NCBI RefSeq assembly: GCF_009909185.1 | Contig: NZ_JAAAMV010000025.1 | Location: 157,155 to 221,154 of the forward strand | Direction of reading: 5' to 3' | DNA from: Paenibacillus glycinis | GTDB taxonomy: Bacteria > Bacillota > Bacilli > Paenibacillales > Paenibacillaceae | DNA length: 64,000 nucleotides | Shown: positions 25,502 to 34,459 of the stretch, piece by piece | How positions within the stretch are numbered: position 1 is the stretch's first letter | Layout: each line of letters begins with the position of its first letter | Position numbers and translations under genes: made by a program | Notes under the pieces: generated by a model | What the model was told of the DNA's origin: nothing | What the model saw: the letters and a program-made list of their open reading frames with translations, nothing else | Databases searched by the model: none

Positions 25502-25849
25502 CTACTTCATGGCCGGGAGATTCTGTCTCACTTCAACTGCGTTCACGGGAGCCCGGGCCGCCCACGCCAGCGCGGCATCCAGATCCGGTACGTCGATGAC
25601 GAAGAACCCACCAAGCTGCTCCTTCGTCTCGCTAACGGGCCCATCCTGCACAAGCATCGTTCCTTCGCTTCGCTTCACGGTCGCGGCCGTCTCCGGCGCA
25701 TGCAGGCCGAACCCGCCGACCACCACCCCGGATTCGCGCAAGGCATGCACATAATGCGACCAAGCTGCCATATAGTCCTGCTGTTTGTCCGGGTCCTTGC
25801 GAGCGGCGAAATCCTCCGTGCTTTCGAATAACATCAGCGTGTACTGCAT
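25502..25849 (-). CDS. YciI family protein
   Basis: 115 residues from ATG 25849 (AGAGGAG upstream). The YciI/DGPF dimeric alpha-beta barrel pattern is seen: MQYTLMLFESTEDFAAR, YVHALRESGVVVGGFGL, SEGTMLVQDGPVSETKEQLGGFFVID and DLDAALAWAARAP. The conserved DGPF-type motif reads DGPV here. Members often lie next to ECF sigma factors; none is present. The function of the family is poorly defined. Confidence 0.85.
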   Translation of the reverse strand: MQYTLMLFESTEDFAARKDPDKQQDYMAAWSHYVHALRESGVVVGGFGLHAPETAATVKRSEGTMLVQDGPVSETKEQLGGFFVIDVPDLDAALAWAARAPVNAVEVRQNLPAMK

Positions 25850-26110
25850 GCTTCAAGCTCCTCTCGTCGATTGCGCGTTTATTGGACGTACATACGTATG
25901 TCGATTTCGGAAGGCGGATTTCTACATGGCGGTCAAATTTTTTTTGTATCGCATAACTAGGAGCACATCGCCTTCTTAGAAGGTTTGCGTTTCCGATTCA
26001 ACGATGATACGGCCCTCCCCTTGTACGCTAAGCTCGTACTCATACATTCGATCAGCGCCTAGATGCCTCCTTTATTTCAAGCCGGCGACGCCATACCGAT
26101 TTGCGGCCAT

Positions 26111-26143
26111 AAAAAAGAACACAGCGATTGCCGCGCTGTGCTC
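26111..26143 (-). terminator. Rho-independent terminator
   Basis: GAACACAGCG / CGCTGTGCTC stem, minus-strand tail TTTTTTATGG. It lies 118 bp after the stop of the small gene at 26261; the bases between hold no gene. Confidence 0.8.
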
Positions 26144-26260
26144 GTATTGGACATTTCCCTTGGTGCCGGAAGGCTCCCGGTTCGTTCCCGTCCGCTGCCG
26201 CAATCTATTCCCCGCATTACGAATCCGGCCATTCCGACGACCCTCACGAACGAACGACCG

Positions 26261-26548
26261 CTAGTCCTCAACCGATACGCCGTACTTCTCCGCGACCTTC
26301 AGCAAATGACTCTCGACGTTCTCGTAGTCTCCGACGTTGTTGCTTGCGATGACGACCGGGTCGTCGATCCCTCTGATGTGCAGCTCGATGCTCTTCACGT
26401 TGACGGTCCATAACAGCTTCCTGACGGAGGATTCTTCCTTCTTCAAACGGTCCAGCCTGCTGTACTCGATTCTCCTTGGCGCCTTTTCCTTCTCCAGCGT
26501 CAGCACCATTTCCGCGGCATCCAAGTTAATATCCACCACTTTCGGCAT
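26261..26548 (-). CDS. Small charged protein of unknown function
   Basis: 95 residues from ATG 26548 (GGAGGTG 6 nt upstream; an in-frame GTG at 26557 overlaps that site). Sequence alternates charged and hydrophobic residues (VVDINLDAAEMVLTLEKEKA, VKSIELHIRGIDDPVVIAS) and ends with a predicted helix (VESHLLKVAEKYGVSVED). No signal peptide, membrane segment or cysteine. It lies upstream on the plus side of, and in the same direction as, the YdcF gene but 83 bp apart, with a terminator after it. I do not recognise the family. Confidence 0.7.
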   Translation of the reverse strand: MPKVVDINLDAAEMVLTLEKEKAPRRIEYSRLDRLKKEESSVRKLLWTVNVKSIELHIRGIDDPVVIASNNVGDYENVESHLLKVAEKYGVSVED

Positions 26549-26631
26549 GCGTATCACCTCCAGTCGGTTTCCTCAGGATGAAAGCTTATGTTTCCATCCC
26601 CATTGTATGACGCGAATGCCGAAATATACCT

Positions 26632-27390
26632 TTACCTATGAAACAATGCGGACGCCGCGATCCCCAAGTATTCTCTCAAGCACGCGCTGAGGCTATCCAT
26701 CGCGGCAGAGGAGGGGCTCCATTTGTTCAACGCGTAGCTCGCGCGCCGGCTTACCCTATAGTCGTCCGGATAAGGAACGACGGCGATCCCCGCTTCCCGA
26801 AAGTCCATCACCGACCGCTTCATATGAAAAGCGGACGTCACGAGAATCGGTCTCGTCAAATGCCGGCGCGCCAGCAGCTCCCCCGTGAACGCGGCGTTCT
26901 GCGCGGTATTCAGGGAACGGTTTTCGACCAGGATCCGATCCGCCGGCACCTTCAGGCCGATCAGCTGCCGCTTGGCAATCTCCGCTTCGTTGCCGCTATC
27001 GGCAAACACTTTGCCTCCCGAGAACAGGATAGGCAGTCCCGTCTGCTGGTACAGCCTCGCGGCGGTCAACAGCCGGTTCCCGGCCATTCCGTAGAGGTTG
27101 CCGACGCCGTCGATATCCGGCGTATCGACGGTCGCCCCGCCGCCCAGCACGACGATGACGTCGCCGTCCGCCTTGCTCGGCGGCGCATAGCTGTTCTCGA
27201 GGCTGCGCATGAGACCGTCGCTGATCGCGCTGATGCTGCACAAATAGAGGACCAAGGCGAACGCAAACGCCCCGATCGCCGGCGCTTTGTTGCGCTTGAT
27301 CCACAGCCATACGCCGGCCGCCGCCAACAAGACGATGAATAAGCCCGGAGGCAGCACGAAGCTGTATAGAAATTTAATCACGTAAATCAA
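26632..27390 (-). CDS. YdcF family membrane protein (DUF218)
   Basis: 252 residues; the start is placed at TTG 27390 because AAGGGAA is 9 nt before it and overlaps the in-frame GTG 27399. Two N-terminal membrane helices (YVIKFLYSFVLPPGLFIVLLAAAGVWLWI; AIGAFAFALVLYLCSISAI) precede a DUF218 domain: DGDVIVVLGGGATVDT, NRLLTAARLYQQTGLPILFSGG, ENRSLNTAQNAAFTGELL and ILVTSAFHMKRSVMDFREAG. YdcF/ElyC-type proteins are linked to envelope polymer metabolism. It appears monocistronic. Confidence 0.88.
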   Translation of the reverse strand: MIYVIKFLYSFVLPPGLFIVLLAAAGVWLWIKRNKAPAIGAFAFALVLYLCSISAISDGLMRSLENSYAPPSKADGDVIVVLGGGATVDTPDIDGVGNLYGMAGNRLLTAARLYQQTGLPILFSGGKVFADSGNEAEIAKRQLIGLKVPADRILVENRSLNTAQNAAFTGELLARRHLTRPILVTSAFHMKRSVMDFREAGIAVVPYPDDYRVSRRASYALNKWSPSSAAMDSLSACLREYLGIAASALFHR

Positions 27391-27542
27391 GAGGATCACT
27401 TCCCTTTGTCCGCTGGCCTTAACCTGCTACGAACGCATTTAATATAGTAAACAACCCCGCCGAGCATAGGCCTCCGCAGGCCGGACGTCTATTTCTTCCT
27501 ACTATCCCTTATATCATATATCAGCAGCATCTGGCCGCGCAT

Positions 27543-27590
27543 AAAAAAACATCGCCGGGCTCGGATTAGAAGCCCTGACGATGCAGATAT
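27543..27590 (-). terminator. Rho-independent terminator
   Basis: CATCG..GGGCT / AGCCC..CGATG stem and minus-strand tail TTTTTTTATG, downstream of the lipoprotein gene that ends the two-component operon. Confidence 0.85.
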
Positions 27591-27609
27591 GCTTAATGCC
27601 GTTATTAGT

Positions 27610-28731
27610 TTAGGGCTGCAACGAAGTCTGAATCTCGACGACGGTGCTGTCGTAGCCGCTGCCGTTCCATACCGAGTAGGACAGCTTGTCGCCCGAAGCG
27701 CTCCACGAGGAGTGCGCGGCATTCTCGACGTCGGCTGCGATACGGGTCGCTTCGCCGGACAACAGATCATAGACGTACATGCCTTTGACCGCCGCGCCGT
27801 TTACTTCCGCTTGCATGCTGTACGCGATCAGCCGCTGATCCGCCGACCAAGAGATGCCGCCAAGCTCCGCGCCTTCCGCGATCGTCTTCGCGTTCCCGCC
27901 GTCCAGATCGCACAGCACGAGCTTCGCTTTGGAGCCGTCGTATTGCTTCACCAGCAGCTGCTTGCCGTCAGGCGAAGGAATAACGCTGCCCACCGAACCA
28001 AGCCCCATATCCTTGGTTTTCTTGGTATTCAGGTCGAGCACCTTCAGCGTTTCATCCGCATTGGAGTTGTAGTAGATGCTGCTGCCGAGCTTGGCTACGA
28101 TAATCAGCGCGCCTTCGTTCAATTCCTCCAGCGCGGCGATATCGCCTGTCGCGGTTGCCGTGTAAGCACCGCCGGCATACGAAGCCCCGACGATGGTGCC
28201 GTCATCCGCCCATGCTGCGCTCATGGCTCCTCCGATGGGATCGCCCGCCAGGCCGAACGACTTCAGCGTTTCCAGATTCAACACATAATATGCGGGATCG
28301 CCGAGCGCATACGCCTGGTAGAGCAGAGACTTTTTGTCCGGCGACAAGCTGGCGCCCCCCAAGAACACGTTCTCCTGTTCCTTCAACGGCACGAGCTCCC
28401 CCGTCTTCAGATTGAATCGGTACAGGCTGCGCGGATAGGAATCCGACAGCTCCTCCAGCTTCATCTTCGCCAAGGAATCGTTCTCCTTGGACACAATGGC
28501 CGTATCCTCGTCCAGCCAGTCGAAGATCTCCATCTTCTCGTACGTCTTGATGCCGCCAACCGTGATGGCCGGACCGGCCGTCGGCGTCTTGCCTTCGTTA
28601 TCGATCACCGTGATGGTTTTCCCCGGCTCGTGAATGACCTGGCGGTTCCCTCCGTTATTTTCGCTGCAAGCGGTGAGGGCAAGCAGCAATGCGGGTACGC
28701 ATGCCATGATGGCTAATTTTGTTTTGTTCAA
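27610..28731 (-). CDS. Beta-propeller lipoprotein in two-component operon
   Basis: 373 residues from TTG 28731 (AAGGAGG 8 nt upstream; longer frames have no ribosome site). The lipoprotein signal is IMACVPALLLALTAC with Cys at the lipobox end, followed by SENNGGN. The mature part has TolB/WD40-like repeats (GGASLSPDKKSLLYQAYALG, VIPSPDGKQLLVKQYDGSKA, ISWSADQRLIAYSMQAE, HSSWSASGDKLSYSVWN), forming a propeller outside the membrane. It starts 80 bp after the histidine kinase gene in the same direction, so it may sense or scaffold for that kinase. Partner and ligand are unknown. Confidence 0.85.
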   Translation of the reverse strand: MNKTKLAIMACVPALLLALTACSENNGGNRQVIHEPGKTITVIDNEGKTPTAGPAITVGGIKTYEKMEIFDWLDEDTAIVSKENDSLAKMKLEELSDSYPRSLYRFNLKTGELVPLKEQENVFLGGASLSPDKKSLLYQAYALGDPAYYVLNLETLKSFGLAGDPIGGAMSAAWADDGTIVGASYAGGAYTATATGDIAALEELNEGALIIVAKLGSSIYYNSNADETLKVLDLNTKKTKDMGLGSVGSVIPSPDGKQLLVKQYDGSKAKLVLCDLDGGNAKTIAEGAELGGISWSADQRLIAYSMQAEVNGAAVKGMYVYDLLSGEATRIAADVENAAHSSWSASGDKLSYSVWNGSGYDSTVVEIQTSLQP

Positions 28732-28811
28732 TGCGATCGCCTCCTTGATGCTTACAATACCGATTGCATATTTCGAATGAACGAAGGATTGTTTCCAAGT
28801 TGTAAACAATC

Positions 28812-30269
28812 TTATCGAGATTGACAAGGGAACGCGAGTCGGAACGTCGTGCCGCTGCCGTCCGATTTCACGAGGGAGATGCTGCCTCCCTGCGTCTCGG
28901 TGTACCGCTTTGCCAACGACAGCCCCAGTCCGGCGCCGCCGTACGCCCTGGATCTGTTCTTATCCACCGTGTAGAACGCGTCGAATATTTGATCCGCGAC
29001 CTCTCCCGGAATGCCGATCCCCGTGTCGGCTATGTCGATGACGACCTCGTTGCCGCGGACGAAGTTGCTGACGCGGATGCGGCCGTCCGCCTTGTTGTAT
29101 TTGATGGCGTTGTCCAGCAGGTTCGCAAGCACGATATTCATGTAATCCTTGTCGGCTTCGATATAGGCTTCGTGCAAATCCGTTTCCAGCGCGAGGCCGA
29201 ACTTCTCCGCTTTCCCCTTCAGGCAGTCCAGCGCCGCCTCGATCGTCGCCCGTACCTCGAGCCGTTCCTTGTTATACTCGAAATCGTACTTCTCCATCGC
29301 GGACAACTGCAGCACCTTCTCCACCATCTCGTAGAGGCGCTGCGTCTCTCCGGCGATATGGGTCTTGGCCGTGGCCAGCAGCTCCTCGTCATCCGGATAC
29401 ATGTCGAGCAGATCGAGATAGGCTTTAACCGACGTGAGCGGCGTCTTGAACTCATGCGTGACATTGCCGATGAATTCCTTCTGCTGCCGGTCCAGCTCCG
29501 ATAGCTTGCGCACCGCCAGCGCCAGCTTCTCCCGCTCCTCGTCCTTGTCGCGCATCGTGGCCATGAGGCGTTCGCTCATGGCGGCAATGCCCGCGCCGAG
29601 CTCCCCGATCTCGTCCCTCCGCTTCATGTGAGGCACCGCAAACTGTCCCTCCCGGATACGGCCGACCGTAACGTTCAGCTTAATGATGCTGCGGGCGAAG
29701 GAGTTGAAGAACCAATACCCCAACAGAAAGCTGAGCACGAACACGCCCGCTCCGATATAGATGAACAATCGCTTGATCTCGTCGTAGAATGCCTGATGAT
29801 CTTGGAGCGAATAATCGAACTGGACGACGCCGACCTGCTTGCCCTCGATGCGCAGCGGGGTTAAATAATACATGGACGCCCCTTCTACCAGATAGGCGGT
29901 CTTGTTGTCCAGCGCATACGCCAGCGTCTGCTTGATGCCGGCGGATGGAGGAGCCGCGTTCCTCTTCCCGATAGCGGCGCCGCTCCCATCGTACAGGACG
30001 ACGGGCTGGCCGCTGATCTGCTCCAGTTGCTTGGCGAACGCCGCGCCTTCGGTTTCCAGGAAGTTCTGGGGCACTTTATTGGACTGCTCCAGGATGGATT
30101 GTCTGAGATAAACGTTCGCCGTGTCGGCTTGCTGGGCGAGGAGCCGCTCCGCCTGCGCCCGCTGATTCCGCTCGATGCCCTGCAGGACCAGCAGGCTCAG
30201 CACGAATACCGTGAGCAGCAGAAGCAAGACGAGGAACAAGCTGAACTTCAGCTTGATGCTAACTCTCAC
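28812..30269 (-). CDS. Sensor histidine kinase
   Basis: 485 residues from GTG 30269 (GGAGG upstream), overlapping the response-regulator gene by 11 bp. Two membrane helices (residues about 9-30 and 168-190) flank an extracytoplasmic sensor region of 140 residues. HAMP follows (about 190-245), then a HisKA domain with NVTHEFKTPL (phospho-acceptor His 272) and HATPase_c with DNAIKYNKADG, DIADTGIGIP and GGAGLGLSLAKRY. The architecture is that of ResE/PhoR-type kinases. Signals are unknown; the downstream propeller lipoprotein could be a co-sensor. Confidence 0.92.
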   Translation of the reverse strand: MRVSIKLKFSLFLVLLLLLTVFVLSLLVLQGIERNQRAQAERLLAQQADTANVYLRQSILEQSNKVPQNFLETEGAAFAKQLEQISGQPVVLYDGSGAAIGKRNAAPPSAGIKQTLAYALDNKTAYLVEGASMYYLTPLRIEGKQVGVVQFDYSLQDHQAFYDEIKRLFIYIGAGVFVLSFLLGYWFFNSFARSIIKLNVTVGRIREGQFAVPHMKRRDEIGELGAGIAAMSERLMATMRDKDEEREKLALAVRKLSELDRQQKEFIGNVTHEFKTPLTSVKAYLDLLDMYPDDEELLATAKTHIAGETQRLYEMVEKVLQLSAMEKYDFEYNKERLEVRATIEAALDCLKGKAEKFGLALETDLHEAYIEADKDYMNIVLANLLDNAIKYNKADGRIRVSNFVRGNEVVIDIADTGIGIPGEVADQIFDAFYTVDKNRSRAYGGAGLGLSLAKRYTETQGGSISLVKSDGSGTTFRLAFPCQSR

Positions 30270-30954
30270 CGTGTCCTCCGGACGCCCTGTAGCCGATGCC
30301 GTGGACGGTTTGGATCATGTCGCCGTAGTCGGGTCCCAGCTTCTTGCGCAGCCGCTGCACATGAATGTCTACCGTGCGCGTCCCGCCGAAATAATCCATC
30401 CCCCACACCAGGTCCAGCAATTGCTCCCGCTCGTACACCCGGTCCGGATTGGCTGCCAGCAGCGCGAGCAGATCGAATTCCTTGGGCGTCAGCTCCAGCT
30501 TGCGTTCGCCCGCCATCACCGTCCTGCGCGCGACATGCACCTTCACGCCGCCGAGCTGAAGCTCCTTCGGCTCCTTCTTCTCGCCGGCAGTCTGTATCCG
30601 TCGAAGCAAGGACTTGAGCCGCGCGAGCAACTCCCGCATGTCGAAGGGCTTCGTTATATAGTCGTCGGCCCCGAGCTCCAGCCCGAGCACCTTATTCACG
30701 ATGTCTTCCTTGGCCGTCAGCATGATGACGCCCATGCTGCCTTTGTCCTGCAGCTTCTTCAGCACGTCGTAGCCGTCCATGCCGGGCAGCATCACGTCGA
30801 GAATGATGGCGTCCGGACGCGTCTCGCCAAGACGCTGCGCGGCGAGGTCTCCGCGATCGATGACCTCCACCGCGTAGCCTTCGCGCTTCAGGGCATAGGC
30901 GATCGCGTCCGCGATCGCTTTCTCGTCTTCGATGACCATGATCTTTGCCTGCAT
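30259..30954 (-). CDS. OmpR/PhoB-family response regulator
   Basis: 231 residues from ATG 30954 (AGGGGTG 6 nt upstream). Receiver domain: acidic pair VIEDEKA, phospho-acceptor Asp 53 in ILDVMLPGMDGY, T/K switch residues in MLTAKED and ITKPFDM. Winged-helix DNA-binding domain: ELTPKEFDLLALLAANPDRV, FGGTRTVDIHVQRLRKKLG and TVHGIGYRA. It is the first gene of an operon with the kinase (11-bp overlap) and the propeller lipoprotein. A good sigma-A promoter lies 39 bp upstream (30993-31021). Confidence 0.93.
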   Translation of the reverse strand: MQAKIMVIEDEKAIADAIAYALKREGYAVEVIDRGDLAAQRLGETRPDAIILDVMLPGMDGYDVLKKLQDKGSMGVIMLTAKEDIVNKVLGLELGADDYITKPFDMRELLARLKSLLRRIQTAGEKKEPKELQLGGVKVHVARRTVMAGERKLELTPKEFDLLALLAANPDRVYEREQLLDLVWGMDYFGGTRTVDIHVQRLRKKLGPDYGDMIQTVHGIGYRASGGHGES

Positions 30955-30992
30955 GGCATTCACCCCTGCCCCATGTCGTTATTGGTGCTTTT

Positions 30993-31021
30993 ATTATAAG
31001 GGTATTTTGGAGTGGAACCAA
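30993..31021 (-). promoter_or_regulatory. Sigma-A promoter of the two-component operon
   Basis: On the minus strand TTGGTT, 17-nt spacer, perfect TATAAT; the -10 is at 30993-30998 and the -35 at 31016-31021. It drives the response regulator gene starting at 30954. Confidence 0.7.
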
Positions 31022-31054
31022 AATGCCGGCTTGCCGAGCATCGTTGCTTGTTAG

Positions 31055-31193
31055 GTCTATGTTGATTTCGATGCCCGGAGTACAACGCAAAGAAGTACAT
31101 CGGCCACATGGGCGATGTACTCCGTTCATCATAATATACATACACCTAAGCTCGGTCTCCGGTCACAATTGGATTCCCCGCGCAGCTAATCCA
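31055..31193 (-). repeat. Copy A of the rhodanese 3'-end/terminator repeat
   Basis: The minus strand from 31193 reads W-I-S-C-A-G-N-P-I-V-T-G-D-R-A-stop (stop 31146-31148), clearly like the end of the rhodanese at 34808. A hairpin GTACATCGGCC / GGGCGATGTAC follows about 23 nt later, then a segment resembling the other copies (GTTGATTTCGATG). It starts only a few bases after the stop of tpx, so it is tpx's terminator in practice. It has no start codon or upstream coding part: a gene-end fragment. Confidence 0.75.
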
Positions 31194-31206
31194 CCTGGGA
31201 AACGAA

Positions 31207-31725
31207 TCAGATTAATTCGCGAAGCGCGTTCAGAGCGGCCTCATAATCCGGATGATCCGTCATTTCCTTGAGATATTCCACATACTGAACAGTGTTGTTG
31301 GCGTCTAGAATGAAGATTGCCCTCATGTCCAATTGCAATTCTTTGATGAGTACGCCATACGCTTCGCCGAATGTGCGGTGTTTGTAGTCGGTGAGCGTAA
31401 TCATGCGATCGATGCCGGCCGTGGAACAAAATCTGCTTTGGGCAAAAGGAAGATCGACCGAGATGGTGATAAAGATCGCCTCATCGCCAAGTTTCGCTGC
31501 CTCTACATTGAAACGTCGCGTTTGCGAATCGCATACGGGGGTATCCAGGGAAGGCACAACCGAAATCAATTTGATCTTACCTGCATAGTCGGATAGGCTG
31601 GCTTCCTTGAGTAAATCTTGATTAATCTTGAAATCCGGCGCTTGATCTCCGATTTTCAGTTCCGGACCTACCAGAGTAACGGGGTAACCTTTCGCTGTTG
31701 CAACTCCTGCGCGTTCTTGAGTCAT
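31207..31725 (-). CDS. tpx: Thiol peroxidase
   Basis: 172 residues from ATG 31725 (AAGGAGG upstream). Atypical 2-Cys peroxiredoxin of the Tpx class: VPSLDTPVCDSQTRRFN with peroxidatic Cys 65, and SRFCSTAG with resolving Cys 100. Full length and all expected motifs are present (APDFKI, ISVDLPFAQ, DYKHRTFGEAYGVLI, RAIFILDANN). It reduces lipid and hydrogen peroxides in the cytosol with thioredoxin. Codon use is more AT-rich than in flanking genes, and the gene lies between copies A and B of the rhodanese-tail repeat, suggesting it came in as cargo. Confidence 0.93.
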   Translation of the reverse strand: MTQERAGVATAKGYPVTLVGPELKIGDQAPDFKINQDLLKEASLSDYAGKIKLISVVPSLDTPVCDSQTRRFNVEAAKLGDEAIFITISVDLPFAQSRFCSTAGIDRMITLTDYKHRTFGEAYGVLIKELQLDMRAIFILDANNTVQYVEYLKEMTDHPDYEAALNALRELI

Positions 31726-31821
31726 TGTAAATTCCTCCTTGGATTATAGATAGAATAGTATTTTAGAATAGAGTCTTGATAATGGCCTAAGCGGATGGGA
31801 TAAGACTGTTTTTCATTCGGA

Positions 31822-32859
31822 TTAATCTCTGCCGGCTTCAACAATTTTCTCGGCAATCATTCCCGGCTGCGTAATTGCTGTGCTGATGTGATCTCCCGTG
31901 CCTTCGATGAAACGATAGACTCCCAGACGGCTTGATTGCGTTGGATGCCAGCCTAGCGGACCTTGAGGCAGAGCCGTATCTTCATCGAGGTAAAGGAAGC
32001 TTTTAGGAATATCGAGACTGTAGAACTTTTTAAGATCCAATTTCTCGAATAACGGACCTGCCGGCTCAGGCGATGCTTGACTATAGATAGCTTTGGCTAC
32101 GTCAAGCGAAGCCGTGTTGGCTAACGTGTCCCGAAAGATCGTAAATGGAAGAGCAATCGTATCGTCCGTTGACGCGCTTCTCAGCTGATTGAACAGATCT
32201 TGAATGGGCGCAGGGAACTGATCCACCATGCTTTCGCCGTCTTGCGGGACGAAAGCATCGAAGAATACCAAGCGTTTGATGCGATCGGGAATTTGTTCCG
32301 CGACCTTCTCGACGACAGTGCCGCCGAAGCTATGTCCGAGCAGGACAATGTCATGCAGGTTTTTCTTCTTGATATAATCAACGACGGAGGTTGTAATTTG
32401 TTCGTGCGTCACGTTTTTGCTGGCATTTGCGCCATGCCCTGCATATTCCGGCGTATAGACCGTGTACCCCATTTTGTGGAGTTCCGCGGCCACTCCGTTA
32501 AAGTAGCTGCTATCGGCCCAAGCGCCGTGAACGAGTACGAAGGTCAGCGGATGCTGGATGGATTCTTTTTGTCCAACTGCTTTCAGCGTGTCCGCGGTGT
32601 CGTAGGTCGCGCCATTAATGATTGACTTCGGCTTGAAAATATCGAAACCGTCTACTTGTACATAACCGTTACCTTTGTTGAATGCAATGCGGCTGGCATC
32701 AATGTGATACTGATTGACGAGGGTATCGCGTACCGATACGAGCGAAGTACCTTTTTCCACGTTTTGAGCGGCGGCGTTAACCGGACTGCTAAGATTCAAG
32801 CTAAGTAACGCAAACGAGGCAACCAAGGATGCAGCGACGATCGTGGATTTCAAGTTCAT
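31822..32859 (-). CDS. Secreted alpha/beta hydrolase
   Basis: 345 residues from ATG 32859 (AGGAGG with good spacing). Signal peptide LKSTIVAASLVASFALLSLNLSSPVNA. Residues 30-90 are a short extra domain. The hydrolase follows: FVLVHGAWADSSYFNGVAAEL (oxyanion loop), VYTPEYAGHGANASKN, LLGHSFGGTVVEKVAEQIP (nucleophile Ser), YLDEDTALP (possible acid) and EGTGDHIST (His). It resembles the salicylate-esterase/AB-hydrolase-6 type with an exported location. It is more AT-rich than neighbours and lies 96 bp upstream of tpx in the same direction, between repeat copies A and B. The substrate is unknown. Confidence 0.87.
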   Translation of the reverse strand: MNLKSTIVAASLVASFALLSLNLSSPVNAAAQNVEKGTSLVSVRDTLVNQYHIDASRIAFNKGNGYVQVDGFDIFKPKSIINGATYDTADTLKAVGQKESIQHPLTFVLVHGAWADSSYFNGVAAELHKMGYTVYTPEYAGHGANASKNVTHEQITTSVVDYIKKKNLHDIVLLGHSFGGTVVEKVAEQIPDRIKRLVFFDAFVPQDGESMVDQFPAPIQDLFNQLRSASTDDTIALPFTIFRDTLANTASLDVAKAIYSQASPEPAGPLFEKLDLKKFYSLDIPKSFLYLDEDTALPQGPLGWHPTQSSRLGVYRFIEGTGDHISTAITQPGMIAEKIVEAGRD

Positions 32860-33184
32860 GAGTAAAACCTCCTGATTAGTTTGATTTTTTGTATTGCGTC
32901 CAAGCATTTGATTAATCGTGCATTTCCGTGTCCATCTCGCTCCGTTTCGGCAACACCTTTCGCCTTCATCCTTCTCCTTACTTTTTATTTGAGCTCCTGA
33001 GTAGAATAATAACAAACTGAAATTCGCGTAACCGTGACTTTGTCACACCTCGATTAAAATAATAATAAGTTGTCGTCCATCACGTTGATTCGGAGTTCGC
33101 TCAAGCCATTCGGCATGTCCGCGATGCTTAATCCGAATTCCACGTCTCGTGCTCTGGAGCTTTATGAAATTAGTTTCAGGGGCT
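32860..33184. other. Intergenic region without recognisable gene
   Basis: 325 bp upstream of the secreted hydrolase. It is AT-rich near 32980-33080, where the hydrolase promoter should lie, and has no open frame with a ribosome site. The right part (about 33060-33184) runs into repeat copy B. Confidence 0.5.
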
Positions 33185-33360
33185 GCATGTTGACTCCGTG
33201 TTGTCTTCGACGCCCTGGGTATAAAACAAAGAAGTACATCGCCAAAAAGCGATGTACTCCAAATCCAATACTATATTGACGTTTATGCCTTCTCATCGTC
33301 TCCCATGGCAACTGGATTTCCCTCATACGTAATCCAATCACTCCAGCTGCGGAATTCGCT
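33185..33360 (-). repeat. Copy B of the rhodanese 3'-end/terminator repeat
   Basis: The minus strand from 33348 reads S-W-S-D-W-I-T-Y-E-G-N-P-V-A-M-G-D-D-E-K-A-stop (stop 33283-33285), in frame and close to the end of the complete rhodanese. Farther upstream the frame continues as E-N-R-N-I-S-E-F-R, then similarity fades. The hairpin GTACATCGC / GCGATGTAC (33233-33257) lies about 24 nt past the stop, followed by GTTGACTCCGTGTTG (33189-33203), which recurs in copies C and D. No start or N-terminal part is present. Confidence 0.8.
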
Positions 33361-33600
33361 TATGTTACGGTTCTCTGTATTGTCTGTAACTGAAAAAATC
33401 TTAATAGTAAAGGTACAATGTTGTCATCCTTCGGGTGTCTCTTTGCGAAAAACCGTCGCAGCCGAGTGTGGGCTTCTTGTTGAATCGTTTCTTGTGCACT
33501 TATGTAGTGTTGACTTTAGCAAAGTGTGGAGCATTGCATTTACGGTATTGATAAACTCTCCGATTGTTTTATCAACCCAATATTTAAAGCGAGGATGAAC

Positions 33601-34308
33601 ATGAAAAAAGTTAAATGGATTTTGCAACACAATCTGATTAATGAAGATCTTTTAAAGCAATTAACAGAATCGATATTGAGTAATGATGGGATTGTAGAAG
33701 AAATTAGAATCATTCCTTTTTCTGATGAAATGTCTTTTGCAGGAGATATTCAAGATGAGGATATTATTGTTTTATATGGTTCTACCACACTTCTATTAAA
33801 TGCCTATAAGAATGAAAAATTGAGAAGGGGATTGTTCTTTAATCCATCATCTTTTCAAATGGATAATTATAATCAATATTGGAAAGAGCACATGCTCAAT
33901 TTTGATAGTGCAATCTTGTCACCAGATGAACTGATGGAAACAACAAAGTATGACGATGGAAATTACTTTATTCACCCGAATGAAGATACGAAATTGTTTA
34001 CTGGTGGCGTAATGAATATCAAGGAGTTTAAAAATGATTTGCAAAAAGAAAAGGTTGTATCCGCATCACGTTATGTCATGAACGGAGAATTATCTGTTGA
34101 TGAAACTGATATTCCTCATGATTTGATTTCATTCATTGAAGAAAGATTTGAAGAATATACCCCACATGATATTTTTGTAATGGATATTGCATTAGTAAAT
34201 GATGAATATAAAATTATTGAATGCAATTGCTTTAATGGAACTGGTTTTTATAACCATAATATTGATAAAATTATAAAAGAAATAAATAACTTCTTATTGT
34301 CTCGTTAG
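33601..34308 (+). CDS. ATP-grasp domain protein, very AT-rich (foreign)
   Basis: 235 residues from ATG 33601 (GCGAGG upstream; ATG 33595 is too close to it). The C-terminal half has ATP-grasp features of the DUF4343 kind: ISFIEERFEEYTPHDIFVMDIALV and KIIECNCFNGTGFY, where E and N fit the metal-binding pair. The N-terminal half reads EDIIVLYGSTTLLLNAY and LRRGLFFNPSSFQMDNYNQYW. Codons are overwhelmingly A/T-ending, unlike every other gene in the window, pointing to recent transfer. It lies between repeat copies B and C and on the opposite strand to them. The substrate is unknown; ligation of a carboxylate to an amine is inferred from the fold. Confidence 0.82.
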   Translation: MKKVKWILQHNLINEDLLKQLTESILSNDGIVEEIRIIPFSDEMSFAGDIQDEDIIVLYGSTTLLLNAYKNEKLRRGLFFNPSSFQMDNYNQYWKEHMLNFDSAILSPDELMETTKYDDGNYFIHPNEDTKLFTGGVMNIKEFKNDLQKEKVVSASRYVMNGELSVDETDIPHDLISFIEERFEEYTPHDIFVMDIALVNDEYKIIECNCFNGTGFYNHNIDKIIKEINNFLLSR

Positions 34309-34459
34309 TTAATTGATATTAAGCCATCATTAACGATCACGGACAAAGCGCAATTGAGAAAGGTTTCGATAAAAGCCGGACCCAGCCCTTTATTTATCTG
34401 TATAGAGCATTCATTCCGATGGATACGATCGTGCGTTCGGTTCAAGACGTTCTGTAATT

